DNA of 64,000 nucleotides from Paenibacillus tianmuensis. Lineage in GTDB: Bacteria; Bacillota; Bacilli; Paenibacillales; NBRC-103111. Position numbers and translations under genes: made by a program. Shown in pieces: positions 8,632-16,328 of this stretch. Position 1 is the stretch's first letter. Each line of letters opens with the position of its first letter. The notes beneath the pieces are model-generated. The model was not told the DNA's origin and ran no database searches. It saw only the letters and a program-made list of their open reading frames with translations. Where the stretch lies: the NCBI RefSeq assembly GCF_900100345.1, contig NZ_FMTT01000001.1, positions 62,001 to 126,000 on the forward strand, read 5' to 3'.

Positions 8632-8727
8632 TTAGAAGAAATTGCTTACCGTAAACAACAGCGTGGACAACAGCATCGAGATGATCATCGTGTAGACGAC
8701 GATTTTGAAAATCAATTTATTTCGCAA
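8632..8727 (-). CDS. prli42: Stressosome-associated miniprotein Prli42
   Basis: This reading frame encodes 31 residues: a basic start (RNKLIFK) and one transmembrane helix (IVVYTMIISMLLSTLL). That is the size and pattern of Prli42, the membrane miniprotein shown in Listeria to anchor the stressosome. The start is TTG, nine bases after a strong AAGGAG site, and its own terminator follows. No stressosome genes (rsbR, rsbS, rsbT) are in the window, so the partner is inferred from the family. Missing it is easy because of the length and the TTG start. Confidence 0.8.
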   Translation of the reverse strand: MRNKLIFKIVVYTMIISMLLSTLLFTVSNFF

Positions 8728-8740
8728 CGAGTTCAGCTCC

Positions 8741-8768
8741 TTATCAAGGGAATACTATTCCTATAATA
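8741..8768 (+). promoter_or_regulatory. Candidate promoter with palindromic operator upstream of the peptidase gene
   Basis: A GGAATA-C-TATTCC palindrome (8749-8761) lies directly before a perfect TATAAT (8763-8768). A weak -35 (TTATCA, 8741-8746) is 16 bases upstream. The palindrome would block polymerase if bound; no regulator is identified. Confidence 0.45.
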
Positions 8769-8795
8769 ACCCAAGTGGCCTAATGGAGGAAAGCT

Positions 8796-9929
8796 ATGAT
8801 TCAACAAAAGCGATTGGTAGACGAATTTATCGAGTTGGTTCAAATCGACAGCGAAACGAAGCACGAGCAGGAAATCAGCCGCGTGCTGAAGGCAAAATTC
8901 ACCGAGCTCGGCTTAAAGGTGGAAGAGGACGATTCCGCGGCAAAAACCGGCCACGGCTCGGGTAATCTCATCTGCACGCTGCCGGCGACATCCTCGAAGC
9001 CGCTGCCGAAGCTGTTCTTCACTTCGCATATGGATACGGTTACTCCGGGGAAAGGTATCAAGCCGCAGATCGGCGAAGACGGTTATATCCGCAGCGACGG
9101 AACGACGATTCTTGGGGCGGACGACAAAGCGGGTCTTGCCGCTATGTTCGAAACGATTCGCGTCCTGAAAGAGAACAATATCGAGCACGGGCAGATTCAG
9201 TTTATTATTACGGCGGGCGAGGAATCCGGCTTGATGGGCTCCCGGGCGATGGAGGCCAAATGGGTCGATGCGGATCTCGGCTTCGCGCTGGACTCCAACG
9301 GCACTATCGGGGATATCGCCGTAGCCGGTCCGACGCAGGCGAAGGTGTACATCACGTTCTGGGGCCGCTCGGCTCATGCGGGCGTGAATCCCGAAGCGGG
9401 CGTTAGTGCGATTACCGTTGCGAGCAAAGCGATTTCGCGCATGCCGCTCGGACGCATCGACAAAGAAACGACCGCGAACATCGGACGCTTCGAAGGCGGC
9501 GTGGAAGGCGCGACGAACATCGTCGTCGAGCGGGTAACACTCGAAGGCGAGGCGCGCAGTATCAAGCAGGCCAGAATGTACGAGCAGGTTGAGAAAATGC
9601 GTCAAGCGTGTGAGGAAGCGGCAGAGGAAATGGGCGCGAAGCTTGACTTTAAAAGCGAAGTGATCTACCCGGCGTTTATGTACGACGAGTCCGATCCGGT
9701 CGTAAAGCTTGCGATAAACGCGCTGACGAAGGTCGGCTGCACGCCGCGCACCTTCCATTCCGGCGGCGGCAGCGACGCCAATAATTTCAACGGCATGGGC
9801 GTACCGACCGTGAATCTGGCTGTCGGCTATCTGGACATCCACACGACGAAAGAACGGATTGCGATCTCGGACCTTGTCAAAACGGCCGAAGTGGTCGTTT
9901 CGATCATCAATGAAGTTGCCAAGGCATAA
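8796..9929 (+). CDS. M20 family PepT-like metallopeptidase (YqjE-like)
   Basis: A 377-residue cytoplasmic dinuclear zinc peptidase of the tripeptidase T-like branch of family M20. Visible metal and catalytic motifs are HMDTVTPG (about residue 77), GADDKAGLAAM (about residue 108) and TAGEESGLMGS (about residue 137), followed by the dimerisation domain around SAHAGVNPEAG and the C-terminal FHSGGGSDANNF. It probably trims di- or tripeptides. A GGAGGAAAGCT site precedes the ATG. It is a single gene, ended by a clear terminator. Confidence 0.9.
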   Translation: MIQQKRLVDEFIELVQIDSETKHEQEISRVLKAKFTELGLKVEEDDSAAKTGHGSGNLICTLPATSSKPLPKLFFTSHMDTVTPGKGIKPQIGEDGYIRSDGTTILGADDKAGLAAMFETIRVLKENNIEHGQIQFIITAGEESGLMGSRAMEAKWVDADLGFALDSNGTIGDIAVAGPTQAKVYITFWGRSAHAGVNPEAGVSAITVASKAISRMPLGRIDKETTANIGRFEGGVEGATNIVVERVTLEGEARSIKQARMYEQVEKMRQACEEAAEEMGAKLDFKSEVIYPAFMYDESDPVVKLAINALTKVGCTPRTFHSGGGSDANNFNGMGVPTVNLAVGYLDIHTTKERIAISDLVKTAEVVVSIINEVAKA

Positions 9930-9971
9930 TGCTTGACCTTCCGGCATAAAATAAGTGCATACAGGTTGTTT

Positions 9972-10012
9972 AATCGCTGCTTATCTCTTTTGGGTAAGCG
10001 GCGATTTTTTTT
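9972..10012 (+). terminator. Terminator after the PepT-like gene
   Basis: AATCGCTGCTTA and TAAGCGGCGATT pair over 12 positions (one G-T) around a TCTCTTTTGGG loop and are followed by eight T residues. Confidence 0.9.
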
Positions 10013-10037
10013 GTGCGGGAGCGGGAGGAAACGGTGC

Positions 10038-11246
10038 ATGAGGATCCAATGGGAAACGGCTGTCGTTACGGAAACGGTGGGGGAACCTTTGTCGTCGCAT
10101 AGTTTGCAGGAGGTCCGCGTGCGGCTTGGAAACGGTGAAACGGCGGCTGCGCTGCACGATCTTGCCGTAGGAACGCCGCTTCGGCCAGGGGACGAGGTGC
10201 TGCTGAATACGACCGCCGTTCGTTTGGGGCTCGGTACAGGCGGCGTGCATTTTGTTCATGCAAAACTTGGCAGGTTGGACGAGAGCGTCGACAGGCCGGA
10301 AGTTCCAGTAGGTATAAACCCGCAGGAGCCGGAGACGCAAGATAGGCTCCGGCCCACCGGGCCGCAGGAAGGGCACATTATGAAGCTGCGCTACACGTCT
10401 TTACAGCGGGCCGTGCTCTCGGTTGAGGAGCCGTCAAGTCCGCATCACGCTCTCTTTGCCGAATCACGTACGCTGAGCGGGATGCCGGTGCTCATCGGCG
10501 AGCTCCACAGCATGCTGCCTGCCGCCGTCTGCTGGCTCCGCGAGCTTGTGCGCGAGGCGGGAGCGTCGGTACCGCGCATCGCTTATGTCATGACCGACGG
10601 GGGCGCCCTGCCTCTGGCGGTCAGTGGACATGTACGGCGATTGCGAGAGCTTGGCTGGCTGGCCGGGGCGGTCACGTACGGCCATGCCTACGGCGGCGAC
10701 GTCGAAGCCGTCAACAAATACACGGCGCTCCTTGCCGCGAGGCATGTGCTGGAAGCTGATCTGGCCGTCGTCTGCATGGGCCCCGGCATCGTAGGCACCG
10801 GCACGTCATACGGCTTCAGCGGCATCGAGGCGGGCGAGCTTGTGGGCGCGGTGCATACCCTCGGGGGCGCACCCGTGGCGATGGCCCGCATCAGCTTCGC
10901 CGATCCGCGGCCGCAGCACCGCGGGCTGAGCCGCCATACGGCGGTGGCGCTAGGCCAAGCCGCGCTCGCTTCGGCCTGCGTCCCGCTACCGCTGCTGCCC
11001 GCCGAAGCGGAAGCCGCGCTGCTGCGCGAGCAGGTCCGGCGGAGCGGGCTCGCCCGGCGTCACCGGCTGCGGTGGGAGACGCCGCCGCCCTTGGAGCACA
11101 TGGCCGCCGCGCTGGAAGCGTACGGACGGCCAATTACGACCATGGGGCGAGCTTGGCAGGACGATCCGGCGTTTTTTTCGGCCATTTGTACGGCGGCAGG
11201 AACGGCATACCGGCTCCTTCGGAACGGGGGCCCGGATAAGTCATAG
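10038..11246 (+). CDS. DUF3866 family protein
   Basis: A 402-residue protein of the DUF3866 family, which is common in Paenibacillaceae and clostridia. Visible segments are VRVRLGNGETAAALHDL near the start, MKLRYTSLQRAVLSVEEPSS, GMPVLIGELHSMLP, IAYVMTDGGALPLAVSG and VVCMGPGIVGTGTSYGFSG. The glycine-rich segments suggest a nucleotide- or cofactor-binding fold, but no activity is known. ATG 10038 has a GGGAGGAAACG site; the longer open frame upstream runs through a terminator and is not used. The last 113 bases overlap the antisense MciZ gene. Confidence 0.8.
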   Translation: MRIQWETAVVTETVGEPLSSHSLQEVRVRLGNGETAAALHDLAVGTPLRPGDEVLLNTTAVRLGLGTGGVHFVHAKLGRLDESVDRPEVPVGINPQEPETQDRLRPTGPQEGHIMKLRYTSLQRAVLSVEEPSSPHHALFAESRTLSGMPVLIGELHSMLPAAVCWLRELVREAGASVPRIAYVMTDGGALPLAVSGHVRRLRELGWLAGAVTYGHAYGGDVEAVNKYTALLAARHVLEADLAVVCMGPGIVGTGTSYGFSGIEAGELVGAVHTLGGAPVAMARISFADPRPQHRGLSRHTAVALGQAALASACVPLPLLPAEAEAALLREQVRRSGLARRHRLRWETPPPLEHMAAALEAYGRPITTMGRAWQDDPAFFSAICTAAGTAYRLLRNGGPDKS

Positions 11247-11391
11247 CTGCTTGGCCGGATCGCGTCCCGTCCAGAAAAGTCGCAAGCGGCACATCGGGCG
11301 GGACGCGGTCCAGCGCCATTTTCAAATAGTTGCGGATTTCCCAGCCTTTGCCCACCAAGCGAAGCTGTCCTGCATTGACATACGTTTTCAT
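11134..11391 (-). CDS. mciZ: MciZ-type Z-ring inhibitor with long C-terminal extension
   Basis: The first 24 residues read MK...QLRLVGKGWEIRNYLKMAL and match MciZ, the 40-residue sporulation peptide of B. subtilis that caps FtsZ filaments in the mother cell (LVGKxWEIRxxLK signature). Here the frame continues to 85 residues; the extra proline-rich part lies mostly antisense to the 3' end of the DUF3866 gene. An AGGAGGG site stands seven bases before the ATG and a sigma-E-like promoter lies upstream, which fits mother-cell expression. The core call is strong; whether the extension is functional is open. Confidence 0.78.
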   Translation of the reverse strand: MKTYVNAGQLRLVGKGWEIRNYLKMALDRVPPDVPLATFLDGTRSGQAAMTYPGPRSEGAGMPFLPPYKWPKKTPDRPAKLAPWS

Positions 11392-11427
11392 AGAGTACCC
11401 TCCTGCTTCGATAGGTTTATATAGTCC

Positions 11428-11456
11428 ACCTTATGCGGGAGACGACACGATTATGT
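11428..11456 (-). promoter_or_regulatory. Candidate sigma-E promoter of mciZ
   Basis: On the minus strand ACATAAT and CATAAGGT are separated by 14 bases, close to the sigma-E pattern (ATA-containing -35 and CATA-type -10). The same geometry recurs before spoIIM and dacB in this window. Confidence 0.45.
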
Positions 11457-11487
11457 CCTTAGTCGGACGGCCAGCAGTCGCCGGATG

Positions 11488-11496
11488 TGATATAAT
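11488..11496 (+). promoter_or_regulatory. Extended -10 promoter of nudF
   Basis: TGATATAAT is a perfect extended -10 element (TGnTATAAT) 53 bases before the nudF start. No good -35 is seen, which an extended -10 can tolerate. Confidence 0.6.
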
Positions 11497-11548
11497 GGGC
11501 CTTGGTCTTATTCTAACCATACCCGTTAAGAGAAGAGAGGAATCTTCC

Positions 11549-12118
11549 ATGCCGCATAAGACGCATAAAAAATTCGAAGAAGTGACCGTCTCCACCCAGC
11601 CGATTTTTCAAGGCAAAATCATCTCTTTGCAAGTGGACACCGTAAAGCTGCCGAACGGCGGGGAAGCAACCCGCGAGATCGTCAAGCATCCCGGTGCAGT
11701 CGCGGTTCTGGCTCTTACCCCGGATGACCGAATGATTGTTGTCGAGCAATACCGCAAGCCGCTGGAGAAAAGCCAGGTGGAAATTCCGGCAGGGAAACTG
11801 GACGCCGGCGAGAATCCGCTGGATGCCGCCAAACGCGAGCTGGAGGAGGAAACCGGCTATACCGCCGGCTCGATCCGCCATATCAGCTCTTTCTATACAT
11901 CGCCCGGCTTCGCCGACGAAATTCTTCATCTGTATGCCGCCGAGCAGTTGGTGAAGGGACAAGCGAACCCCGACGAAGACGAATTCCTCGAAATCGAAGA
12001 GCTTACGCTGGAGCAGGCGCAAGCGTATATCCGGGAGCAGCGGATCAGCGACGCCAAGACGATCATGGCCGTTTATGCCTGGCAGCTGTACAAGCTTACC
12101 GGTTCGTTCCCGACATGA
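11549..12118 (+). CDS. nudF: ADP-ribose pyrophosphatase, Nudix hydrolase
   Basis: A 189-residue Nudix hydrolase that splits ADP-ribose to AMP and ribose 5-phosphate. The Nudix box begins GKLDAGENPLDAAKRELEE and continues ETGY at about residues 89-111, with every catalytic glutamate present. The VVEQYRKPLEKSQVEIPAG segment just before it is typical of the ADP-ribose branch. An AAGAGAGG site precedes ATG 11549; the frame is open upstream, but the promoter lies within it. The stop overlaps the next start (ATGA), so it is coupled to the EndoQ-like gene as in B. subtilis nudF-yqxK. Confidence 0.93.
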   Translation: MPHKTHKKFEEVTVSTQPIFQGKIISLQVDTVKLPNGGEATREIVKHPGAVAVLALTPDDRMIVVEQYRKPLEKSQVEIPAGKLDAGENPLDAAKRELEEETGYTAGSIRHISSFYTSPGFADEILHLYAAEQLVKGQANPDEDEFLEIEELTLEQAQAYIREQRISDAKTIMAVYAWQLYKLTGSFPT

Positions 12119-13305
12119 GCACGAACGCTTACTACGCCGACCTGCACATTCACATCGGACGAACGGAAGCGGGCGAAGCGGTCAAAATCAGCGCCGCGAA
12201 CAACTTGACGTTCTACAACATCGTGCGGGAAGCGTCGGAGCGCAAAGGGATCGACATGATCGGCATCATCGACTGCCATTCGCCGGGCGTGCAGCGGGAA
12301 ATGCTGCATTATTTGGATACAGGCGAGATGGAAGAGCTGGAAGGCGGAGGCATCCGTTTCCATCGGACGACCGTCCTGCTGGGCTGCGAGATTGAGGTGC
12401 GAGACCCCGGCTTGGGGACCGCCCATTTGCTCGCTTATCTGCCTAAGCTTGGCGACATGCAGAGCTTCACGGATTGGCTGCGCAAGCATATGAAAAATGT
12501 GCAGCTCAGCTCGCAGCGCATCTATGTCACAGCTCGGGAGCTTCAACGAGAGATAATTGCGCGCGGAGGAATACTGATTCCCGCGCATATTTTCACCCCG
12601 CATAAAAGCGTCTATGGAAGCTGCTCGACGCGGATGGAGCATTTGCTCGATTTGGACGGGATCGCGGCGGTAGAGCTCGGTCTCAGCGCCGATTCCGTCA
12701 TGGCCGGGTATATCAGCGAGCTGGACCGTTACACGTTTCTGACCAACTCCGATGCCCATTCGCTCCCGAAGATCGGACGCGAATACAATAAGCTGGCGCT
12801 TGAGGCGCCGACGTTCAAGGAGCTGCGGAAGGCTTTGTCGCAGGAGGACGGACGCCGTGTGCTGGCCAATTACGGACTCAATCCACGGCTCGGCAAATAC
12901 CACCGCACGTACTGCGGCGATTGCAGCTCGATTCTCGACGAACAGGAGCAGACTGCCGTGGAGCGCTGCTTGTATTGCGGCAGCCCGCGGATTGTCCGCG
13001 GCGTCATGGACCGCATTTTGAGCCTTGCGGACCGAGCGGAGCCTTGGGTCGCCCCGGATCGTCCGCCTTATTGCTACCAAGTGCCGCTTGAGTACATTCC
13101 GGGCCTCGGGCCGAAAACGTTCAATCGTCTCATCGAGCGGTTCGGCTCCGAAATGAACCTGCTGCACCGCGTATCATTCGAAGAGCTCGCGGATGCGGCG
13201 GGCGAAACGATTGCCAGTTACATTATGGAAGCGCGCGCGGGCACGCTGCGGCTCGATACGGGCGGCGGCGGCAAATACGGCAAAGTGTCCGCACGGCAGC
13301 AATAA
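12115..13305 (+). CDS. yqxK: Endonuclease Q family protein (YqxK-like)
   Basis: A 396-residue protein of the EndoQ/YqxK family, whose archaeal and Bacillus members nick DNA 5' of deaminated bases. It has an N-terminal PHP metal domain (YADLHIHIG at residue 6, IIDCHSPG near residue 60, PAHIF and SDAHSLPKIGREYN later), a four-cysteine zinc ribbon (CGDC...CLYC at about residues 264-287) and a C-terminal helix-hairpin-helix (IPGLGPKTFNRLIERFG). It is translationally coupled to nudF, which suggests shared damage control of nucleotides and DNA. The activity is inferred from the family. Confidence 0.85.
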   Translation: MSTNAYYADLHIHIGRTEAGEAVKISAANNLTFYNIVREASERKGIDMIGIIDCHSPGVQREMLHYLDTGEMEELEGGGIRFHRTTVLLGCEIEVRDPGLGTAHLLAYLPKLGDMQSFTDWLRKHMKNVQLSSQRIYVTARELQREIIARGGILIPAHIFTPHKSVYGSCSTRMEHLLDLDGIAAVELGLSADSVMAGYISELDRYTFLTNSDAHSLPKIGREYNKLALEAPTFKELRKALSQEDGRRVLANYGLNPRLGKYHRTYCGDCSSILDEQEQTAVERCLYCGSPRIVRGVMDRILSLADRAEPWVAPDRPPYCYQVPLEYIPGLGPKTFNRLIERFGSEMNLLHRVSFEELADAAGETIASYIMEARAGTLRLDTGGGGKYGKVSARQQ

Positions 13306-13323
13306 CGCGATAAACGGACAGAG

Positions 13324-13350
13324 TCATAAACCTGTGCGCCCCCTCATATT
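13324..13350 (+). promoter_or_regulatory. Candidate sigma-E promoter of spoIIM
   Basis: TCATAAA and CATATT are separated by exactly 14 bases, 33 bases before the spoIIM start. This fits mother-cell sigma-E promoters, and spoIIM is a sigma-E gene in B. subtilis. Confidence 0.6.
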
Positions 13351-13382
13351 CTGTACTATTCGGACAAGGGGGGCGCGCCAGC

Positions 13383-14030
13383 ATGATGCGGAACCGTACG
13401 CTGGAACAGTACATGAAGGAGCATTTGTCGTTCTATTTATTCGTAGGCGTCGTCTTTGTCACAGGCGTCGTTTTTGGTGCGGTTATGGTGAACGCCCTGT
13501 CGCTGGAGCAGAAACAGGAGCTGAGCCGGTATTTGGGCAGCTTTTTTGCGTCCGTCCATCAAGGCGGTCTGGAAGGCGATGTTACGGGCTCGTTCAAGGA
13601 TTCGTTTTCCATGCATATCAAATGGTTTTTAATTATTTGGGTGCTGGGCCTGTCCGTCATCGGCCTGCCGCTAATCCTTATTCTGGATTTTTTGAAGGGC
13701 GTGCTGGTCGGCTTCACCGTGGGCTATCTGGTCAGCACCTTATCTTGGAAAGGCCTGCTGTTTGCACTCGTTTCGGTCGTGCCGCCGAATCTGGTGGTCA
13801 TCCCTTTGCTGCTCGTATGCAGCGTCACGGCGATGGCCTTCACGATTTATCTGGTCAAAAACCGGTTTATCAGCCGCAAAGGCGCTCTATACGAACCGTT
13901 TATGCGATTTTCGGGCGTCATTCTGGCTTCCGGGGCGCTGCTGCTCGGCGTGGCGGTATTCGAGGCTTACGTCTCTCCGGCCATGATGAAATGGGTAACG
14001 CCCATGCTGGTAACGATGTCCGGCTCTTAA
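13383..14030 (+). CDS. spoIIM: Stage II sporulation protein M
   Basis: A 215-residue membrane protein with about five transmembrane helices and an N-terminal cytoplasmic MMRNRTLEQYMKEH start. SpoIIM works with SpoIID and SpoIIP in the mother cell to drive septal peptidoglycan hydrolysis and engulfment. The central PLILILDFLKGVLVGFTVGY and VPPNLVVIP segments are characteristic. An AAGGGGGG site precedes the ATG. Its place between the EndoQ-like gene and fur is the same as in B. subtilis. Confidence 0.93.
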   Translation: MMRNRTLEQYMKEHLSFYLFVGVVFVTGVVFGAVMVNALSLEQKQELSRYLGSFFASVHQGGLEGDVTGSFKDSFSMHIKWFLIIWVLGLSVIGLPLILILDFLKGVLVGFTVGYLVSTLSWKGLLFALVSVVPPNLVVIPLLLVCSVTAMAFTIYLVKNRFISRKGALYEPFMRFSGVILASGALLLGVAVFEAYVSPAMMKWVTPMLVTMSGS

Positions 14031-14035
14031 AAGGT

Positions 14036-14065
14036 TTGACTTTCCCTAAGTCCTCCTCCTATAAT
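14036..14065 (+). promoter_or_regulatory. Sigma-A promoter of fur
   Basis: TTGACT and a perfect TATAAT are separated by 18 bases. The leader that follows holds a GTAAGC...GCTTAC repeat (14066-14092) and a perfect eight-pair hairpin GGTTTTGC/GCAAAACC (14099-14120) just before the ribosome site. No classical Fur box is seen. Confidence 0.75.
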
Positions 14066-14135
14066 GTAAGCATGAAGAAAGCTTAAGCTTACGAGAAAGG
14101 TTTTGCTTCGGTGCAAAACCCTGTGGGGGAGAAGC

Positions 14136-14585
14136 ATGGAATCTCGCATCGATAAAATCAAACAACAGCTGCAATCGCAAGGCTACAAGCTGACGCCTCA
14201 ACGGGAAGCGACCGTCAGGGTTTTGCTGGAGAACGAAGAGGATCATCTGAGCGCGGAAGACGTTTTTATGCTCGTCAAAGATAAAGCGCCCGAAATCGGC
14301 CTTGCCACCGTGTATCGTACGTTGGAACTGCTCAGCGAGCTGCACGTTCTCGAGAAAATGAACTTTGGCGACGGCGTGGCCCGCTACGACTTGCGCAACG
14401 ACAGCTCTCATCACCATCATCATCACCTCATCTGCGTGCAGTGCGGCGCCGTCGACGAAATTATGGAAGACTGGCTGGGCGCGCTGGAAGAACGGCTGGA
14501 GCGGGAATACCGGTTTCAGGTGCTCGACCACAGGCTCGATTTTCAGGGCATTTGCCACCGTTGCCGCGATAAGAACAAAACGTAA
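14136..14585 (+). CDS. fur: Ferric uptake regulator family protein, Fur
   Basis: A 149-residue metal-dependent repressor. It has an N-terminal winged helix (GYKLTPQREATVRVLL to GLATVYRTLELL) and a C-terminal dimerisation domain with the histidine cluster SSHHHHHHL, a structural zinc CxxC (CVQC) and a second CxxC (CHRC). Six consecutive histidines make a natural His tag; a histidine run at this spot is usual for Fur of Bacillales. Position between spoIIM and yqzK matches B. subtilis fur. The GGGGGAGAAGC site supports ATG 14136 over an upstream TTG. Confidence 0.93.
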   Translation: MESRIDKIKQQLQSQGYKLTPQREATVRVLLENEEDHLSAEDVFMLVKDKAPEIGLATVYRTLELLSELHVLEKMNFGDGVARYDLRNDSSHHHHHHLICVQCGAVDEIMEDWLGALEERLEREYRFQVLDHRLDFQGICHRCRDKNKT

Positions 14586-14589
14586 AGAC

Positions 14590-14631
14590 AAAACCTTCGG
14601 CTTGATGCTTGATCAAGTATGAAGGTTTTTT
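14590..14631 (+). terminator. Terminator after fur
   Basis: AAACCTTC and GAAGGTTT form the outer stem, and CTTGAT/ATCAAG the inner stem, followed by a T tract. Confidence 0.9.
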
Positions 14632-14718
14632 GCATTTTGCCACATATTCGCACCGAAAAGGCAAACGCTATACAATAACATACGACTTGGTTGAAAAAGG
14701 TACAGGAGGCATGGGACG

Positions 14719-15843
14719 ATGATCATCGGGATACCGAAGGAAATCAAAAACAACGAAAACCGCGTCGCCTTAACCCCCGGCGGCGCAGCGGTCCTGAGAG
14801 AAGCCGGGCATAGCGTTATTGTGGAAGCAGGAGCCGGCGCGGGCAGCGGATTTTCCGACGACGAGTATGCGAAGGAAGGCGCCGAGCTGCTTCCTTCGGC
14901 TGCTGAGGTTTGGAGCAAGGCGGAAATGATTATGAAGGTGAAGGAGCCGCTGCCTGCGGAATTCGGTTATTTCCGTGAAGAGCTGACCTTGTTTACCTAT
15001 CTCCATTTGGCAGCCGAGCCGAAGCTGACCGAGGCGCTCGTGCAGCATAAAGTAACCGCCATCGCGTACGAAACAATTCAGCTGCCGAACGGGGGGCTGC
15101 CGTTGCTAACTCCGATGAGCGAAGTAGCCGGACGGATGTCCGTTCAGGTCGGCGCGCAATTTCTGGAGAAAAATTACGGCGGACGCGGCATTCTGCTCGG
15201 CGGCGTACCCGGCGTGCCTCCGGCGGACGTGATCATTTTGGGCGGAGGCATCGTCGGAACCAACGCCGCGAAAATGGCGCTCGGACTCGGCGCCAACGTC
15301 GTCGTCATCGAACGCAGCGCGGAACGGCTCCGGTATCTGGACGACGTGTTCCACGGGCGCATCCGTACGTTGATGTCCAATCCTTACAATATTGCCAACG
15401 CGGTACAAAAGGCGGATCTGCTGATCGGGGCCGTCCTTATTCCCGGAGCGAAAGCGCCGAAGCTCGTCAGCGAGGAGATGGTGCGGCAGATGAAGCCGGG
15501 GGCCGTGATCGTAGATGTAGCCGTCGATCAGGGCGGATCGATTGCGACGGTGGATCGCGTGACGACGCACAGCGCGCCGACGTACGAGAAGCATGGCGTC
15601 CTTCATTATGCGGTCGCCAACATGCCGGGAGCCGTGCCGCGGACCTCTACGCTGGCGCTCACGAACGTGACCATCGGCTACGCCCTCGAATTGGCCGGCA
15701 AAGGGGTTACCCGCGCGCTCTACGGCAATCCGCCGCTGAAGCTCGGCGTGAATACCTACCAGGGCCACGTCACGTATCCCGCGGTAGCCGAATCCCTCGG
15801 CCTGCCTTATACGGGCTTGGATTCGCTGCTGCCGATCAGCTGA
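14719..15843 (+). CDS. ald: Alanine dehydrogenase
   Basis: A 374-residue NAD-dependent enzyme that interconverts L-alanine and pyruvate plus ammonia. It starts [18 protein letters not shown], with the substrate-binding arginine and the MKVKEPL lysine motif at about residue 75. The Rossmann motif is [20 protein letters not shown] at about residue 173. It is used for alanine catabolism and is needed for good sporulation in B. subtilis. Terminators and gaps on both sides make it a monocistronic gene inserted between fur and yqzK, which are adjacent in B. subtilis. Confidence 0.95.
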   Translation: MIIGIPKEIKNNENRVALTPGGAAVLREAGHSVIVEAGAGAGSGFSDDEYAKEGAELLPSAAEVWSKAEMIMKVKEPLPAEFGYFREELTLFTYLHLAAEPKLTEALVQHKVTAIAYETIQLPNGGLPLLTPMSEVAGRMSVQVGAQFLEKNYGGRGILLGGVPGVPPADVIILGGGIVGTNAAKMALGLGANVVVIERSAERLRYLDDVFHGRIRTLMSNPYNIANAVQKADLLIGAVLIPGAKAPKLVSEEMVRQMKPGAVIVDVAVDQGGSIATVDRVTTHSAPTYEKHGVLHYAVANMPGAVPRTSTLALTNVTIGYALELAGKGVTRALYGNPPLKLGVNTYQGHVTYPAVAESLGLPYTGLDSLLPIS

Positions 15844-15991
15844 TAAAGGCGGCGGCCCATTTCGTCCCCGTTCATTACCCGAGTACGCATAATTTGGCCG
15901 GTCCGGTCATAGTGTACTTTTAGAACCTGTCTGAACTCCCTCGGTCCGGCGTTAAGCCGACGGTGGGGAGCAGGGGAGGAGGGGACAAGCC

Positions 15992-16237
15992 GTGATTGTT
16001 CATGTTCGGGCGCGTAAATGGCTAGGCCGCTTTCGCTTCGCGTTCTTGTTCGTGGTGTTTACGTTCGCGCTTTATCACATGCTGCTTGTCGTTACGCGAT
16101 GGCTGGAGCCGGAGCCGAAGTACAAGGAGCCCACAGGCCGCGCCGTCAAAGCGTTCCAGAACGATCCGGTAGCTGCGGCTTCGGACAAGATCACGATGAG
16201 CGAACGGCTGAAGCTGTTCTACCGGATTGGCGAGTAA
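15992..16237 (+). CDS. yqzK: DUF4227 family membrane protein (YqzK)
   Basis: An 81-residue protein with a basic N-terminus, one transmembrane helix (about residues 13-33, LFVVFTFALYHMLLVV) and a charged tail ending MSERLKLFYRIGE. It matches DUF4227/YqzK, which in B. subtilis also lies between fur and xerD. GTG 15992 follows a strong GGGGAGGAGGGG site. The function is unknown; xerD starts 91 bases downstream, so the two may be cotranscribed. Confidence 0.85.
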   Translation: MIVHVRARKWLGRFRFAFLFVVFTFALYHMLLVVTRWLEPEPKYKEPTGRAVKAFQNDPVAAASDKITMSERLKLFYRIGE

Positions 16238-16328
16238 AAAAGCTTCCCGATGAGGAAGGAAAATGGGTCCCGTATGTGGAATTGTTTTAAAAGCGCCGAT
16301 GCAAGACACAAAAGGGGATCAATTGCGC

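Noticed and set aside
13193-14086. A plus-strand open frame covering the EndoQ-like end and spoIIM
   Set aside because: It is out of frame with spoIIM, whose ribosome site, promoter and membrane pattern are clear.
14406-14430. The six-histidine run in fur as a sign of an engineered tag
   Set aside because: Histidine clusters occur at this point of natural Fur proteins as metal ligands; the rest of the context is native.
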